DNA of 64,000 nucleotides. It comes from Pseudomonas rhodesiae. Its GTDB lineage: Bacteria > Pseudomonadota > Gammaproteobacteria > Pseudomonadales > Pseudomonadaceae. Shown piece by piece: positions 16,790 to 25,372 of the stretch. The DNA lies in contig NZ_VFEU01000005.1 of assembly GCF_007858255.1 (NCBI RefSeq), positions 1 to 64,000 of the forward strand, given 5' to 3'. Position 1 is the stretch's first letter, and every line of letters starts with the position of its first letter. The notes under the pieces were generated by a model. It searched no databases. It saw only the letters and a program-made list of their open reading frames with translations, and had not been told where the DNA came from. The translations under genes and the position numbers were made by a program.

Positions 16790-16884
16790 AGCTGCATTGA
16801 GCATGTGTTAAAACGCCAATATTGATTGCGTGGGCGCCAATCTATAGTGCACGCCAGCACACCACAAGCCATGGGACGCCCACG

Positions 16885-17592
16885 ATGAAAGCCAAGCACT
16901 TGCACCTCGCCCTGATCGGCGACTACAACCCCGATGTGATTGCGCACCAGGCGATTCCCGTCGCGCTGCAACAGGCTGCCGACCGCCTCGGCGTGCAGGT
17001 CCATCCGCAGTGGCTCGACACCGACACCCTCACAGCCGGTACGCAGTTGCACCGCTTCGACGGTTTCTGGTGCGTGCCCGCCAGCCCCTACCGGGATACC
17101 GAAGGCGCCTTGCATGCCATCCGCTTTGCCCGCGAACAGCGGCGTCCTTTCCTCGGCACCTGCGGCGGCTTTCAACATGCCGTGCTCGAATATGCTCGCA
17201 ATGTACTGGGCTGGGCCGATGCCGAACACGGCGAGCTGGCGCCCCACGCCGCCCGCGCGGTGATCACACCGTTAAGTTGCTCGCTGGTGGAGGCCACCGA
17301 TACCGTGCGGTTAGCGTCCTACACCCGTATCGCCGACGCCTACGGCCAGTTGGAGATCGAAGAAGGTTATCGCTGCCGCTACGGTGTGAACCCGGCCTTC
17401 GCCCAGGCCCTATTCGAAGGCAACCTGATCCCCACCGGGCACGATTCAGCCGGGGACCTGCGCGCGGTGGAGCTACTGGACCATCCGTTCTTTGTCGCCA
17501 CCCTGTTCCAGCCCGAACGTGGAGCGCTCAAAGGCACCCCGCCGCCGCTGGCGCTGGCGCTGCTCAAGGCCTGCCAGGCGGTGTCGGCATGA
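16885..17592 (+). CDS. Stand-alone CTP-synthase-like glutamine amidotransferase domain
   Basis: A 235-residue protein resembling only the C-terminal amidotransferase domain of CTP synthase (about residues 5-230). The nucleophile elbow FLGTCGGFQHAVLEY contains the usual Cys near residue 94. Where active class I domains have FHPE, this protein reads LFQPERGAL, so the catalytic His is Gln. There is no synthetase domain. The family is known as CTP-synthase C-terminal-region-related proteins; its function is not established. It shares an ATGA overlap with the next gene, so the two are translationally coupled. A divergent LysR gene sits upstream. Confidence 0.75.
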   Translation: MKAKHLHLALIGDYNPDVIAHQAIPVALQQAADRLGVQVHPQWLDTDTLTAGTQLHRFDGFWCVPASPYRDTEGALHAIRFAREQRRPFLGTCGGFQHAVLEYARNVLGWADAEHGELAPHAARAVITPLSCSLVEATDTVRLASYTRIADAYGQLEIEEGYRCRYGVNPAFAQALFEGNLIPTGHDSAGDLRAVELLDHPFFVATLFQPERGALKGTPPPLALALLKACQAVSA

Positions 17593-17903
17593 TCGCTGAC
17601 ACACCGGCTGCGCCCTACTACGCGGTGATTTTCACCTCGCTGCGCACCGAAGGCGATCAAGGCTACAGCCAGGCCGCCATGCGCATGCTCGAACTGGCTC
17701 GTGAACAACCGGGGTTTCTCGGGGTGGAGTCAGCGCGAGAGGACGGCCTGGGGATCACCGTGTCGTATTGGGCCAGCGAAGCGGCGATCCTGGCCTGGAA
17801 ACATCACGCCGAACACCGGGCGGTGCGTGAACAAGGGCGTAGCACCTGGTACTCGGCGTTTCACACGCGGGTGTGCAAGGTAGAACGGGACTACACCTTT
17901 TAG
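17589..17903 (+). CDS. Antibiotic biosynthesis monooxygenase (ABM)-fold protein
   Basis: A 104-residue dimeric alpha-beta barrel protein. YYAVIFTSLRTEGDQGY is the first strand, QPGFLGVESAR the ABM motif, and ISVSYW-type (here ITVSYWASEAAILAWK) the third strand with its conserved Trp. Members include heme-degrading and quinone-forming monooxygenases as well as small detoxifying enzymes. The ATG overlaps the stop of the amidotransferase-like gene by four bases (ATGA), so the products are coupled. The last bases overlap the end of a convergent gene. The substrate is unknown. Confidence 0.8.
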   Translation: MIADTPAAPYYAVIFTSLRTEGDQGYSQAAMRMLELAREQPGFLGVESAREDGLGITVSYWASEAAILAWKHHAEHRAVREQGRSTWYSAFHTRVCKVERDYTF

Positions 17904-18238
17904 GCGCGGGCCTGGGCCTGCACCAGATTGCGCATAGCGCTGATCTGCGGAATTTCCACCCGACGCATATACACCCGCAGCGGTTCGGTGATGTTGATTC
18001 GATCGTCGATGTTCTGATCGAGCAGCAACTGAATGCGCTCGCGGGACAGGGTCATGGTTTGCCCCGGAGCCGGCAGCCAGACAAATTCGGCGCAGGGAAT
18101 GATGCCGTCATCGGCCACGTCCATGCCGAACGAGTCTTCGCTGAAACGCACGATGTACTGGCCGGTTTTGCGGTTAAGGCCGACGAAACCGTTGAGTTGG
18201 TCGGCGGCCTGGCAGATAAGCTCGGAAGTGATGCGCAT
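17900..18238 (-). CDS. Conserved hypothetical protein
   Basis: A 112-residue soluble protein, probably a conserved Pseudomonas protein. The start MRITSELIC was chosen; the open frame extends 31 codons further upstream but without a better start. It contains NRKTGQYIVRFSEDSFGMDVADDGI, broken here as RKTGQYIVRF and EDSFGMDVAD, and a C-terminal helix with RERIQLLLDQ. No enzyme motif, membrane segment or Cys cluster is seen. It converges on the ABM-fold gene with a four-base overlap. The function is unknown. Confidence 0.6.
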   Translation of the reverse strand: MRITSELICQAADQLNGFVGLNRKTGQYIVRFSEDSFGMDVADDGIIPCAEFVWLPAPGQTMTLSRERIQLLLDQNIDDRINITEPLRVYMRRVEIPQISAMRNLVQAQARA

Positions 18239-18470
18239 GCTAAACCTCACTGAAAAGTCCCACAGGGACTGGAAAGATGGTTTACACGCGTGGCAGAAGT
18301 TGCTGTCCTCTGACGGGGCAGCTGCGGGCAAGAGTACTGCAATGCAGGGTAAAAATGCGCAGAAAATTGGCGCGAGCGCACGTTAATGTCGGTTTGGTGA
18401 TAGCGCCGTTCGCAATCAATTGTTAAAAAGGAGCCCTTCTCAAAGCTACCTCCAAGAAAGGACTTCGCCT

Positions 18471-19598
18471 ATGCCTGCCACGTTCACCAAGAGCGCCTTG
18501 CTGCTCGCCCTGATGCTCGGCCTGGGCCACGCACAGGCTGCCGAACCGATCAGCCCGGCTGAATTGGCAACCAACGAAGGCATTCCATACCCCGCCGTGA
18601 TCGCGCACCGTGGCGCGTCCTACGATGCTCCCGAATCCACTGCCGCCGCTTACAAAGTCGCACGCGACCTGGGCGCCGATTACCTGGAACTGGACCTGCA
18701 ACGCAGCAAGGACGGCGTACTGTTCGCCCTGCACGACAACAACCTGCAACGCACCACCGATGTGGCCACCAAGTTCCCCGAGCGCAAAGACGCGCCGGCC
18801 AATGAATTCACCTGGAAAGAACTGCAAACCCTCGATGCCGGCAGTTGGTTCAACGCTGCCTACCCGGACCGCGCGCGGCCGGGGTTCGTCGGCCTGAAAA
18901 TCCTCAGCCTGGACGACATCATCAAGATCGCCGAGGGCAACCCGCAGCACAAACCCGGGCTGTACATCGAAACCAAAGAGCCCCAGCAATTCCCTGGCAT
19001 CGAAGCCGACCTGAAAAACAAGCTGCTGGATAAAGGCTGGTTGAGTTCCGCCGGTTCCAAGCTGGGCAAGAGCAACACCGGCGTGGGTCAGGGCAAGGGC
19101 CGCGTAGTGCTGCAAACCTTTGAAACCGCCAGCCTCAAAGAACTGCAAAAGGAAATGCCGAACACGCCGAAGATCCTGCTGCTGTGGGTAGGCGAAGGCA
19201 GCATCGAGCCGAAGTCCAAGCAGACCTTTGCCGAATCCGGCGAGCCGACCAAGGCCGCGTATTACGCCAAGCAAGAACCCAAGGACGCCGCCGAATTTGA
19301 AAAATGGGTGGACCAGGCCAAGAGCCTTGGCGCCATCGGCACCGGCCCATCGGCTCAGCTGACCAACCTGGGCGACCAGAGCTACACCGACCTGGTCAAG
19401 CCGGAAATGAACAAGCTGACCCACGACAAGGGCCTGCTGGTCCACGTCTACACGGTGGATGAGCCCGTGGACTTCGACAAAGTGATGAAGGCCGGCGTCG
19501 ACGGTATCTTCACCAACCGCGCCGCCGAACTGCTGAAGTTCTACAAGCGCTGGCCGTCGTCGAGCGTGCAGGATCTGCTCAACGACTATAAGTACTGA
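18471..19598 (+). CDS. glpQ: Periplasmic glycerophosphodiester phosphodiesterase
   Basis: A 375-residue GDPD enzyme. The signal peptide covers about residues 1-23 (LLLALMLGLGHAQA, cut before AEPIS). The TIM-barrel signature is VIAHRGASYDAPEST (about 43-57), with catalytic His and Arg, then LELDLQRSKDGVLFALHD (metal Glu/Asp and second His). It hydrolyses glycerophosphodiesters to glycerol-3-phosphate and an alcohol, feeding phospholipid head-group scavenging. The length fits periplasmic GlpQ. AAAGGA precedes the ATG. It stands alone, and regulation is not visible. Confidence 0.9.
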   Translation: MPATFTKSALLLALMLGLGHAQAAEPISPAELATNEGIPYPAVIAHRGASYDAPESTAAAYKVARDLGADYLELDLQRSKDGVLFALHDNNLQRTTDVATKFPERKDAPANEFTWKELQTLDAGSWFNAAYPDRARPGFVGLKILSLDDIIKIAEGNPQHKPGLYIETKEPQQFPGIEADLKNKLLDKGWLSSAGSKLGKSNTGVGQGKGRVVLQTFETASLKELQKEMPNTPKILLLWVGEGSIEPKSKQTFAESGEPTKAAYYAKQEPKDAAEFEKWVDQAKSLGAIGTGPSAQLTNLGDQSYTDLVKPEMNKLTHDKGLLVHVYTVDEPVDFDKVMKAGVDGIFTNRAAELLKFYKRWPSSSVQDLLNDYKY

Positions 19599-19617
19599 GT
19601 GCGCCTTTAAGGATGAG

Positions 19618-19650
19618 TTAAGTTGCGCCGGTTAATCTGGCGCCACTTAA
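19618..19650. terminator. Hairpin between glpQ and the PepSY gene
   Basis: TTAAGTTGCGCC and GGCGCCACTTAA pair at 11 of 12 positions around a nine-base loop. There is no T run after it, so it is either a weak terminator for glpQ or a leader hairpin for the PepSY gene 28 bp downstream. Confidence 0.4.
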
Positions 19651-19677
19651 ACAGCTCAACCGAGAAGGAAGCCCACC

Positions 19678-19983
19678 ATGAAAACCCTGACTGCCCTGTT
19701 CGCTGCCACTGCTCTGACGTTGACCGCCGGCCTGGCCCAGGCCGACGTTCGCCCGGACCAGATTGAAGGCCTGCTCAAGTCCGGCGAAGTGATGCCATTC
19801 GAAAAACTCAACGCCGCCGCTGTGGCCAAACATGCCGGCGCCAGCATCACCGATACCGAGCTGGACCACAAAAACGGCGTACTGGTCTACGAGGTCGAAA
19901 TGACCGACACCGCCGGTAAAAAGTGGGACGTGACCCTCAACGCCAAAACCGGCGCTGTGCTGGAAGACAAGCAAGACACTTGA
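19678..19983 (+). CDS. Periplasmic PepSY-domain protein
   Basis: A 101-residue exported protein. The signal peptide (residues 1-22, TALTLTAGLAQA) is followed by one PepSY domain. Its second strand is LVYEVEMTDTAGKKWDVTL, and it ends in the usual AKTGAVLEDKQD. PepSY domains bind or inhibit peptidases, or act as small sensors in the periplasm. AAGGAAG precedes the ATG and a clean terminator follows, so this is a single-gene unit. Confidence 0.85.
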   Translation: MKTLTALFAATALTLTAGLAQADVRPDQIEGLLKSGEVMPFEKLNAAAVAKHAGASITDTELDHKNGVLVYEVEMTDTAGKKWDVTLNAKTGAVLEDKQDT

Positions 19984-19995
19984 TCTACCCCTTTA

Positions 19996-20026
19996 AAAAC
20001 GCGCTACCTTCGGGTGGCGCTTTTTT
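19996..20026 (+). terminator. Rho-independent terminator after the PepSY gene
   Basis: GCGCTACC, a TTCG tetraloop and GGTGGCGC are followed by six T. The arms have one G-T pair. Confidence 0.85.
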
Positions 20027-20128
20027 ATGGGCGTCTTCAAACCGTAATGTCCGCGTCATACAGCCTTGCAATGATTCGCCCATGCGAGCCTGTGAAACGT
20101 CCTACAGGCGCTTTCTCTGCGAGCCTCC

Positions 20129-21151
20129 ATGAACCACAGCATCGACCACAGCCACCAGGATTCCGATCTGTTTGGCTTGCTCTACGGTTTTCGTTTTCGC
20201 CCAGGTGAAAAAGGCGAACAGATCGATTCAGCCACGGCCTTGCAAGCGTTGCAGCAACCGGCCGATCCGGATGAGTTCCTATGGCTGCACCTGAACCTGG
20301 CACACGCCGCCTGCGAGCGCTGGATGAAAGCGCATCTGCAATTGCCCGAGGAGTTTTTTGAGGCGCTGCACGAAGGCTCCCGTTCAACGCGGATCGAACA
20401 TGTCGACTCGGCGTTGCTGGCCGTGGTCAACGATGTGGTGTTCAACTTCAGCAGCATGGTGTCGTCGGATATTTCCACGCTGTGGGTATGTGCGCGCAGC
20501 CGCCTGTTGATCAGTGCGCGCCTGCAACCGCTGCACTCGGTGGACAAGTTGCGTTCGTCGGTCAAAGGCGGCGAGCGCTTTCGTTCGCCCCTGGAATTGC
20601 TGGTGCATCTGCTGCGCGATCAAGGCGAGGTGCTGACGCAGATCGTGCGCAGAACCAGCATCAGCGTCGACCATATCGAAGACCAGTTGCTCTCCTCGCG
20701 TCTGTCTACCAACCGCGCCGAACTGGGCGCCATGCGTCGGGTACTGGTGCGCCTGCAACGCCTGCTGGCGCTGGAGCCGGGCTCGCTGCTGCGCTTGCTT
20801 AATCGCCCGCCGCAGTGGTTGCAGAAGGAAGACGTGAAAGAGCTGCGTAAATCCACCGAGGAGTTCGCGCTGATCATCAACGACCTGACGGCCCTGGGTG
20901 AGCGCATCAAGTTGCTACAGGAAGAAATCGCCGCCAACCTCAACGAGCAGAGCAACCGCACGTTGTTCACCCTCACCGTGGTGACGGTGCTGGCGCTGCC
21001 GATCAATATCATCGCCGGCTTCTTCGGCATGAACGTGGGCGGCGTGCCGCTTTCTCAAGACCCGGAGGGCTTCTGGATCCTGGTGGCGCTGGTGGCGACG
21101 TTCACCCTGATTGCCGGGCGCTGGGCATTCCGCAAGCGTAAAGACTACTGA
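20129..21151 (+). CDS. CorA-family divalent cation transporter (ZntB-like)
   Basis: A 340-residue CorA/ZntB-type channel. A large cytoplasmic N-terminal funnel domain (about 1-265) is rich in charged helices. Two C-terminal membrane helices follow: TLFTLTVVTVLALPINIIAGFF ending in the filter GMN (FFGMNVGGVPL), then FWILVALVATFTLIAGRWAF. The GMN motif identifies the family; GGVPL after GMN favours the zinc-transporting ZntB branch over magnesium CorA. It should act as a pentamer in the inner membrane. Upstream, CCTGT and ACAGG form a small inverted repeat at 20089-20108. Confidence 0.85.
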   Translation: MNHSIDHSHQDSDLFGLLYGFRFRPGEKGEQIDSATALQALQQPADPDEFLWLHLNLAHAACERWMKAHLQLPEEFFEALHEGSRSTRIEHVDSALLAVVNDVVFNFSSMVSSDISTLWVCARSRLLISARLQPLHSVDKLRSSVKGGERFRSPLELLVHLLRDQGEVLTQIVRRTSISVDHIEDQLLSSRLSTNRAELGAMRRVLVRLQRLLALEPGSLLRLLNRPPQWLQKEDVKELRKSTEEFALIINDLTALGERIKLLQEEIAANLNEQSNRTLFTLTVVTVLALPINIIAGFFGMNVGGVPLSQDPEGFWILVALVATFTLIAGRWAFRKRKDY

Positions 21152-21280
21152 GACGAGTAATCCCGCCGTAGGAACAGACCGACGGTGGCCTCAATTGCTT
21201 AAACCATGACTTGACGCAGCATCTTTGTAACATTCTGCAATGATCATGGGCGACATCCTCCTTAATCTGGATGCTCCGGC

Positions 21281-22897
21281 ATGGCCACCCCTTCCCTGAC
21301 TGCCTCGCTGTCCACCGCAACGGCAGACCCCCAACCTCGGCTGGACAAGAAACCCAGCCTGTTGACCGTGATCATCTTTTTCGCCGTGCTCGCCATGGGC
21401 TTGCTGTTCACCGCCTATAGCCTGATGCACGACATGCATGAAATGGGCGCACAGCTCACCACCTGGACGCCTTTCCTCCTGTTGGGCGTGGCACTGCTGA
21501 TTGCCCTGGGTTTCGAATTCGTCAACGGTTTCCACGACACCGCCAACGCCGTGGCCACGGTGATCTACACCAATTCGCTGCCGCCGCATTTCGCGGTGGT
21601 GTGGTCAGGCTTTTTCAACTTTCTCGGCGTGCTGCTTTCCAGCGGCGCGGTGGCGTTCGGCATCATCGCCCTGTTGCCGGTGGAGCTGATTCTGCAGGTG
21701 GGTTCCAAGGCCGGTTTCGCCATGATCTTCGCCCTGCTGATCGCGGCGATCCTATGGAACCTGGGCACCTGGTGGCTGGGCTTACCGGCGTCGTCGTCCC
21801 ATACCTTGATCGGTTCGATCATCGGCGTGGGCGTGGCAAACGCCTTGATGCACGGGCGTGACGGCACCAGCGGGGTGGACTGGAGCCAGGCGATCAAGAT
21901 CGGTTACGCCTTGCTGCTCTCGCCGCTGATCGGCTTTGTGTTTGCCGCGTTGCTGTTGCTGGCCCTGCGCGCCTTCGTGAAGAACCGCGCACTGTACAAG
22001 GCGCCCAAAGGCGACACTCCGCCGCCGTGGTGGATCCGCGGCATGCTGATCGCCACCTGCACCGGGGTGTCGTTCGCCCACGGCTCCAACGATGGCCAGA
22101 AAGGTATGGGCCTGATCATGCTGATTCTGGTCGGCACCCTGCCGATGGCCTATGCCCTGAACCGCGCCATGCCCGCCGAGCAATCGTTACAGTTTGCGGC
22201 GGTGGCCGAAGTGACCCAGGCCGCGCTGGTCAAATCCGCCCCACAGCCGCTGACCGGCGACCCGCGTGGAGTGCTCTCGGTGTACGTGCGCACCAAGGAA
22301 GCCACCCCGGAACTGGTGCCCGCCCTCGCCGCCCTGACCGGTCATATCGGCGATGAAGTCAAAGGCTACGGCTCCCTGGCCAAAGTCCCCGCCGAAGCGG
22401 TCGGCAACGTACGCAATGACATGTATTTGGCGAGCGAAACCATCCGCTTGATGGACAAGGGCAAAGTCGGTCATTTCGATGCCGACACCCAAGACAAGCT
22501 GCAACTGTTCAAACAGCAGATCGACAACTCCACGCGTTTTATTCCGCTGTGGGTGAAGATCGCCGTGGCCATCGCCCTGGGCCTCGGCACCATGGTCGGC
22601 TGGAAGCGCATCGTGGTGACGGTGGGTGAAAAGATCGGCAAGACCCATATGACCTACGCCCAGGGCGCCGCGGCGGAAACCGTGGCAATGCTGACCATCG
22701 GCGCGGCAGACATGTATGGCTTGCCGGTGTCGACCACCCATGTGTTGTCCTCCGGCGTGGCGGGCACCATGGTGGCCAATGGCGGCGGCTTGCAGATGAA
22801 GACCATCCGCAATCTGCTGATGGCCTGGGTACTGACACTGCCGGCGGCGATTGTGTTGTCCGGCAGCCTGTACTGGCTGTTTACCAACCTGTTCTGA
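21281..22897 (+). CDS. Inorganic phosphate transporter, Pit family
   Basis: A 538-residue PiT permease. The two halves carry the duplicated family motif: FVNGFHDTANAVATVIYT (about 80-97) near the N-terminus, and SFAHGSNDGQKGMGLIM (about 265-281). Further signature segments are GLPASSSHTLIGSIIG and GLPVSTTHVLSS. A soluble loop of roughly 150 residues interrupts the membrane halves (about 300-425), as in the larger bacterial Pit proteins. It imports metal phosphate with protons. A REPIN lies behind the stop. Confidence 0.9.
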   Translation: MATPSLTASLSTATADPQPRLDKKPSLLTVIIFFAVLAMGLLFTAYSLMHDMHEMGAQLTTWTPFLLLGVALLIALGFEFVNGFHDTANAVATVIYTNSLPPHFAVVWSGFFNFLGVLLSSGAVAFGIIALLPVELILQVGSKAGFAMIFALLIAAILWNLGTWWLGLPASSSHTLIGSIIGVGVANALMHGRDGTSGVDWSQAIKIGYALLLSPLIGFVFAALLLLALRAFVKNRALYKAPKGDTPPPWWIRGMLIATCTGVSFAHGSNDGQKGMGLIMLILVGTLPMAYALNRAMPAEQSLQFAAVAEVTQAALVKSAPQPLTGDPRGVLSVYVRTKEATPELVPALAALTGHIGDEVKGYGSLAKVPAEAVGNVRNDMYLASETIRLMDKGKVGHFDADTQDKLQLFKQQIDNSTRFIPLWVKIAVAIALGLGTMVGWKRIVVTVGEKIGKTHMTYAQGAAAETVAMLTIGAADMYGLPVSTTHVLSSGVAGTMVANGGGLQMKTIRNLLMAWVLTLPAAIVLSGSLYWLFTNLF

Positions 22898-22946
22898 CGT
22901 ACCTTGAGCAAACCTGTGGGTGGTACTGCTGTGGTGGTGGGCTTGC

Positions 22947-23080
22947 TGTGGTGAGCGGGCTTGCCCCGCGCTGAGCTGCGAAGCAGCCCCAAATCCAGGC
23001 ACCTCGGTGTCTCAGCTAAACCATATCGTCTGGAATGGGGCCGCTTCGCAGCCCAGCGCGGGGCAAGCCCGCTCACTACA
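22947..23080. repeat. REPIN of a second family
   Basis: The two outer arms of about 44 bp are nearly perfect inverted repeats: TGTGGTGAGCGGGCTTGCCC on the left and GGGCAAGCCCGCTCACTACA on the right. It separates the phosphate transporter from a convergent LysR gene and may stop both transcripts. A related single REP is at 38576. Confidence 0.85.
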
Positions 23081-23112
23081 ACAAACCCCTTCCCACCAGG
23101 GTGGAGCCGGGA

Positions 23113-24009
23113 TTAAACGTGGGTCTGCACCATGGCGGCCAACCAGTCCATAAACACCCGAACACGCAACGGCAAATGCCGTTGCCCGGCGTACAGCAGG
23201 GCCACCTCCAACGGCGGTGGCGAGTAGTCCGGCAAGATCGCTACCAATTCACCGCGCGCCAATTCGTCGAGCATGCCCAGGGTCGGCACTTGAATAATCC
23301 CGAAACCACCCAGGCAGGCCGACTTGTACGCATCGGTGCTGTTGACCGTCACCCGCCCCGCCATGGGAATCCGTTGCACCTTGTTGCCTTGCAGGTACTC
23401 GAAACCCGCCGAACGTGACCCCAGCGGGCGTACGTAATGCACCAAGTGATGGTCGGCCAAATCGGCCAAGGTCTGCGGCACGCCGAAGCGTTGCAGGTAG
23501 GTGGCACTGGCGCAGTTGATCATCGGCAGGCTGCACAGCGCGCGGGCCACCACGGTTTGATCCGGCTGCGCGCCGATGCGCAATACGCAATCGAACCCTT
23601 CGGCGAGCAGGTCGACCTGACGGTCGGTGGCGCTGATTTCCAGCTCGATCAGCGGGTGGGCGTCCATGAACGAGGGCAGCCGCGGCAGGATCACTTCCCG
23701 TGCCAGGGCGTTGGGCATGTCCACGCGGATCCGCCCGGCCAGTTGGGCTTCGTCCTGGCGAAACAAGCCTTCGAGTTCCTCCATATGCGCCAGTAAATCC
23801 TTGCTGCGTTCGTACAGCACGCGACCGTCCTGGGTCGCTTGGACCTTGCGCGTGGTGCGTTGCAACAAGCGCGCGCCGAGCAGCTCCTCCAGCGCCTGCA
23901 CATGCTCGGACACCGTGGAACGCGGCAGGCCCAGGCTTTCGCCGGCGCCGGTGAAACTCGACAGTTCGGTGACGCGCACAAAGGTGCGCAGCAGCTCAAG
24001 TTTGTTCAT
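23113..24009 (-). CDS. LysR-family transcriptional regulator
   Basis: A 298-residue LysR protein of the CrgA/AaeR-like branch. The HTH is at about residues 2-60 (LLRTFVRVTELSSFTGAG, LGLPRSTVSEHVQALEELLG), and the dimer helix and effector domain follow. It is divergent from the SDR gene with a 105-bp gap, the usual layout of a regulator and its target. The inducer is unknown. Confidence 0.9.
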   Translation of the reverse strand: MNKLELLRTFVRVTELSSFTGAGESLGLPRSTVSEHVQALEELLGARLLQRTTRKVQATQDGRVLYERSKDLLAHMEELEGLFRQDEAQLAGRIRVDMPNALAREVILPRLPSFMDAHPLIELEISATDRQVDLLAEGFDCVLRIGAQPDQTVVARALCSLPMINCASATYLQRFGVPQTLADLADHHLVHYVRPLGSRSAGFEYLQGNKVQRIPMAGRVTVNSTDAYKSACLGGFGIIQVPTLGMLDELARGELVAILPDYSPPPLEVALLYAGQRHLPLRVRVFMDWLAAMVQTHV

Positions 24010-24114
24010 GGGATTGTTCGCCTTATCCGGCCAGTGTTTCCGATATAGCGCTGTTTATCACGTTATTACCGGACAAATACACTTCTTCCCACGATCACAT
24101 CAGAGGACTGCACC

Positions 24115-24873
24115 ATGACCCGTAAAATCGCATTGATCACCGGCGCCAGCCGAGGCCTGGGTAAAAACGCGGCATTGCACCTGGCCGCCCAGGGCGTCGA
24201 CATCATCGGCACTTACCACAGCAAGGCCGACGAAGCCCAGGCACTGGTGGCGCAGATCGAACAATTGGGCGGGCGCGCGGCGATGCTGAAGCTGGATGTG
24301 AGCCAGAGTGCCACGTTCGGTGATTTTGTCGGCGATGTGGCTGGCGTGCTGAAAGAGGTTTTCGCACAGGATCGCTTTGATTTTCTGATCAATAACGCCG
24401 GCATCGGCATCCACGCCAGCTTCGCCGAAACCACCGAAGCGCAGTTCGACCAACTGCTGGCAATCCAATTCAAGGGCCCGTTTTTCCTGACCCAGAAGCT
24501 ACTGCCATTGATCCGCGACGGCGGCCGCATCCTCAACGTGTCCAGCGGCCTGGCGCGCTTCAGCCTGCCCGGTTATGCGGCTTACGCGGCCATGAAAGGC
24601 GCCATGGAAGTGCTGACCCGTTATCAGGCCAAAGAGTTGGGCAGCCGTGGCATCAGCGTCAACATCCTCGCCCCTGGCGCCATTGAAACCGACTTCGGCG
24701 GCGGTGCCGTGCGCGATAACGCTGACCTCAACGCAATGGTCGCCAGCAACACCGCCCTGGGCCGCGCGGGCTTACCGGACGATATCGGCGGGGCCATTGC
24801 CAGCCTGCTTGCCGACGGTAGTCATTGGATCACCGGTCAGCGGATCGAGGCGTCGGGCGGCATGTTTCTGTAA
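24115..24873 (+). CDS. Short-chain dehydrogenase/reductase
   Basis: A 252-residue classical SDR. The coenzyme motif is TGASRGLG (residues about 9-16), followed by LINNAGIGIH and the catalytic Ser in NVSSGLARF. The YxxxK motif is YAAYAAMKGAMEVL (Tyr and Lys four residues apart), and the conserved LAPGAIETDF loop follows. It is an NAD(P)-dependent oxidoreductase; the substrate is unknown. The divergent LysR gene is the likely regulator. Its last 102 bp overlap the 3' end of the convergent PACE gene. Confidence 0.9.
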   Translation: MTRKIALITGASRGLGKNAALHLAAQGVDIIGTYHSKADEAQALVAQIEQLGGRAAMLKLDVSQSATFGDFVGDVAGVLKEVFAQDRFDFLINNAGIGIHASFAETTEAQFDQLLAIQFKGPFFLTQKLLPLIRDGGRILNVSSGLARFSLPGYAAYAAMKGAMEVLTRYQAKELGSRGISVNILAPGAIETDFGGGAVRDNADLNAMVASNTALGRAGLPDDIGGAIASLLADGSHWITGQRIEASGGMFL

Positions 24874-25284
24874 GAAACGCTCGCGCAGCACGTCATAGCC
24901 CCAGTGATACACATAGGTGTACGGCAAAAAAAACAGCAGTACACCTATGTCCAGCATCAACGCCTGCATCAGGCTGATATTCAGCCACGCCGCAATCAAC
25001 GGCACCGCGACGACAATCAGCCCGCCTTCGAACAGCAGCGCATGCAGCACCCGCGTCCATGCGCCGCCGGACAGTTGCAGGCGCGCTTTGAGGCGGTCGA
25101 ACAGGCTGTTGAACACAATGTTCCAGCTCAGCGCCAGCAGGCTGAGGCCCAAGGTCACCGTGCCCATTTCCAAGGCCGGTCGCCCGGTGATCCAGACCAG
25201 CAGCGGCGTGCAGATCAACAAGGCCAACCCTTCAAAGCCCAAGGCTTGGCCAACACGTTCAGTCATCGATTTGGTGGGGTGCAT
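24772..25284 (-). CDS. PACE-family multidrug efflux protein (AceI-like)
   Basis: A 170-residue inner-membrane protein with two tandem bacterial-transmembrane-pair domains. The first is ALGFEGLALLICTPLLVWITG, with the conserved acidic residue, then LSWNIVFNSLFDRL. The second is ALLFEGGLIVVAVPLIAAWL, then YTYVYHWGYDVLRERF. Four membrane helices fit the family (AceI exports chlorhexidine and polyamines). The usual family length is about 145-155; the last 25-30 residues here read through antisense to the SDR gene and are hydrophilic. It is divergent from a LysR gene, matching the AceI/AceR pairing. Confidence 0.88.
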   Translation of the reverse strand: MHPTKSMTERVGQALGFEGLALLICTPLLVWITGRPALEMGTVTLGLSLLALSWNIVFNSLFDRLKARLQLSGGAWTRVLHALLFEGGLIVVAVPLIAAWLNISLMQALMLDIGVLLFFLPYTYVYHWGYDVLRERFLQKHAARRLDPLTGDPMTTVGKQAGNGPADIVR

Positions 25285-25372
25285 AACCCGGCTCCGTGCG
25301 TAACGAGAGTTGCCATGGTTACCCGGCGGATCGATACTTCATAACCAATAACCATCGATCAAGGCGATAGTC

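Noticed and set aside
21225..21241. TTTGTAACATTCTGCAAT before the phosphate transporter, considered as a PhoB box.
   Set aside because: The two half-sites fit CTGTCAT poorly and the spacing is off by one. Pit transporters are often not PhoB-activated.
22947..23080. Repeated GC-rich units considered as CRISPR or transposon ends.
   Set aside because: They are paired inverted REP units without regular spacers, cas genes or a transposase. REPIN explains them fully.
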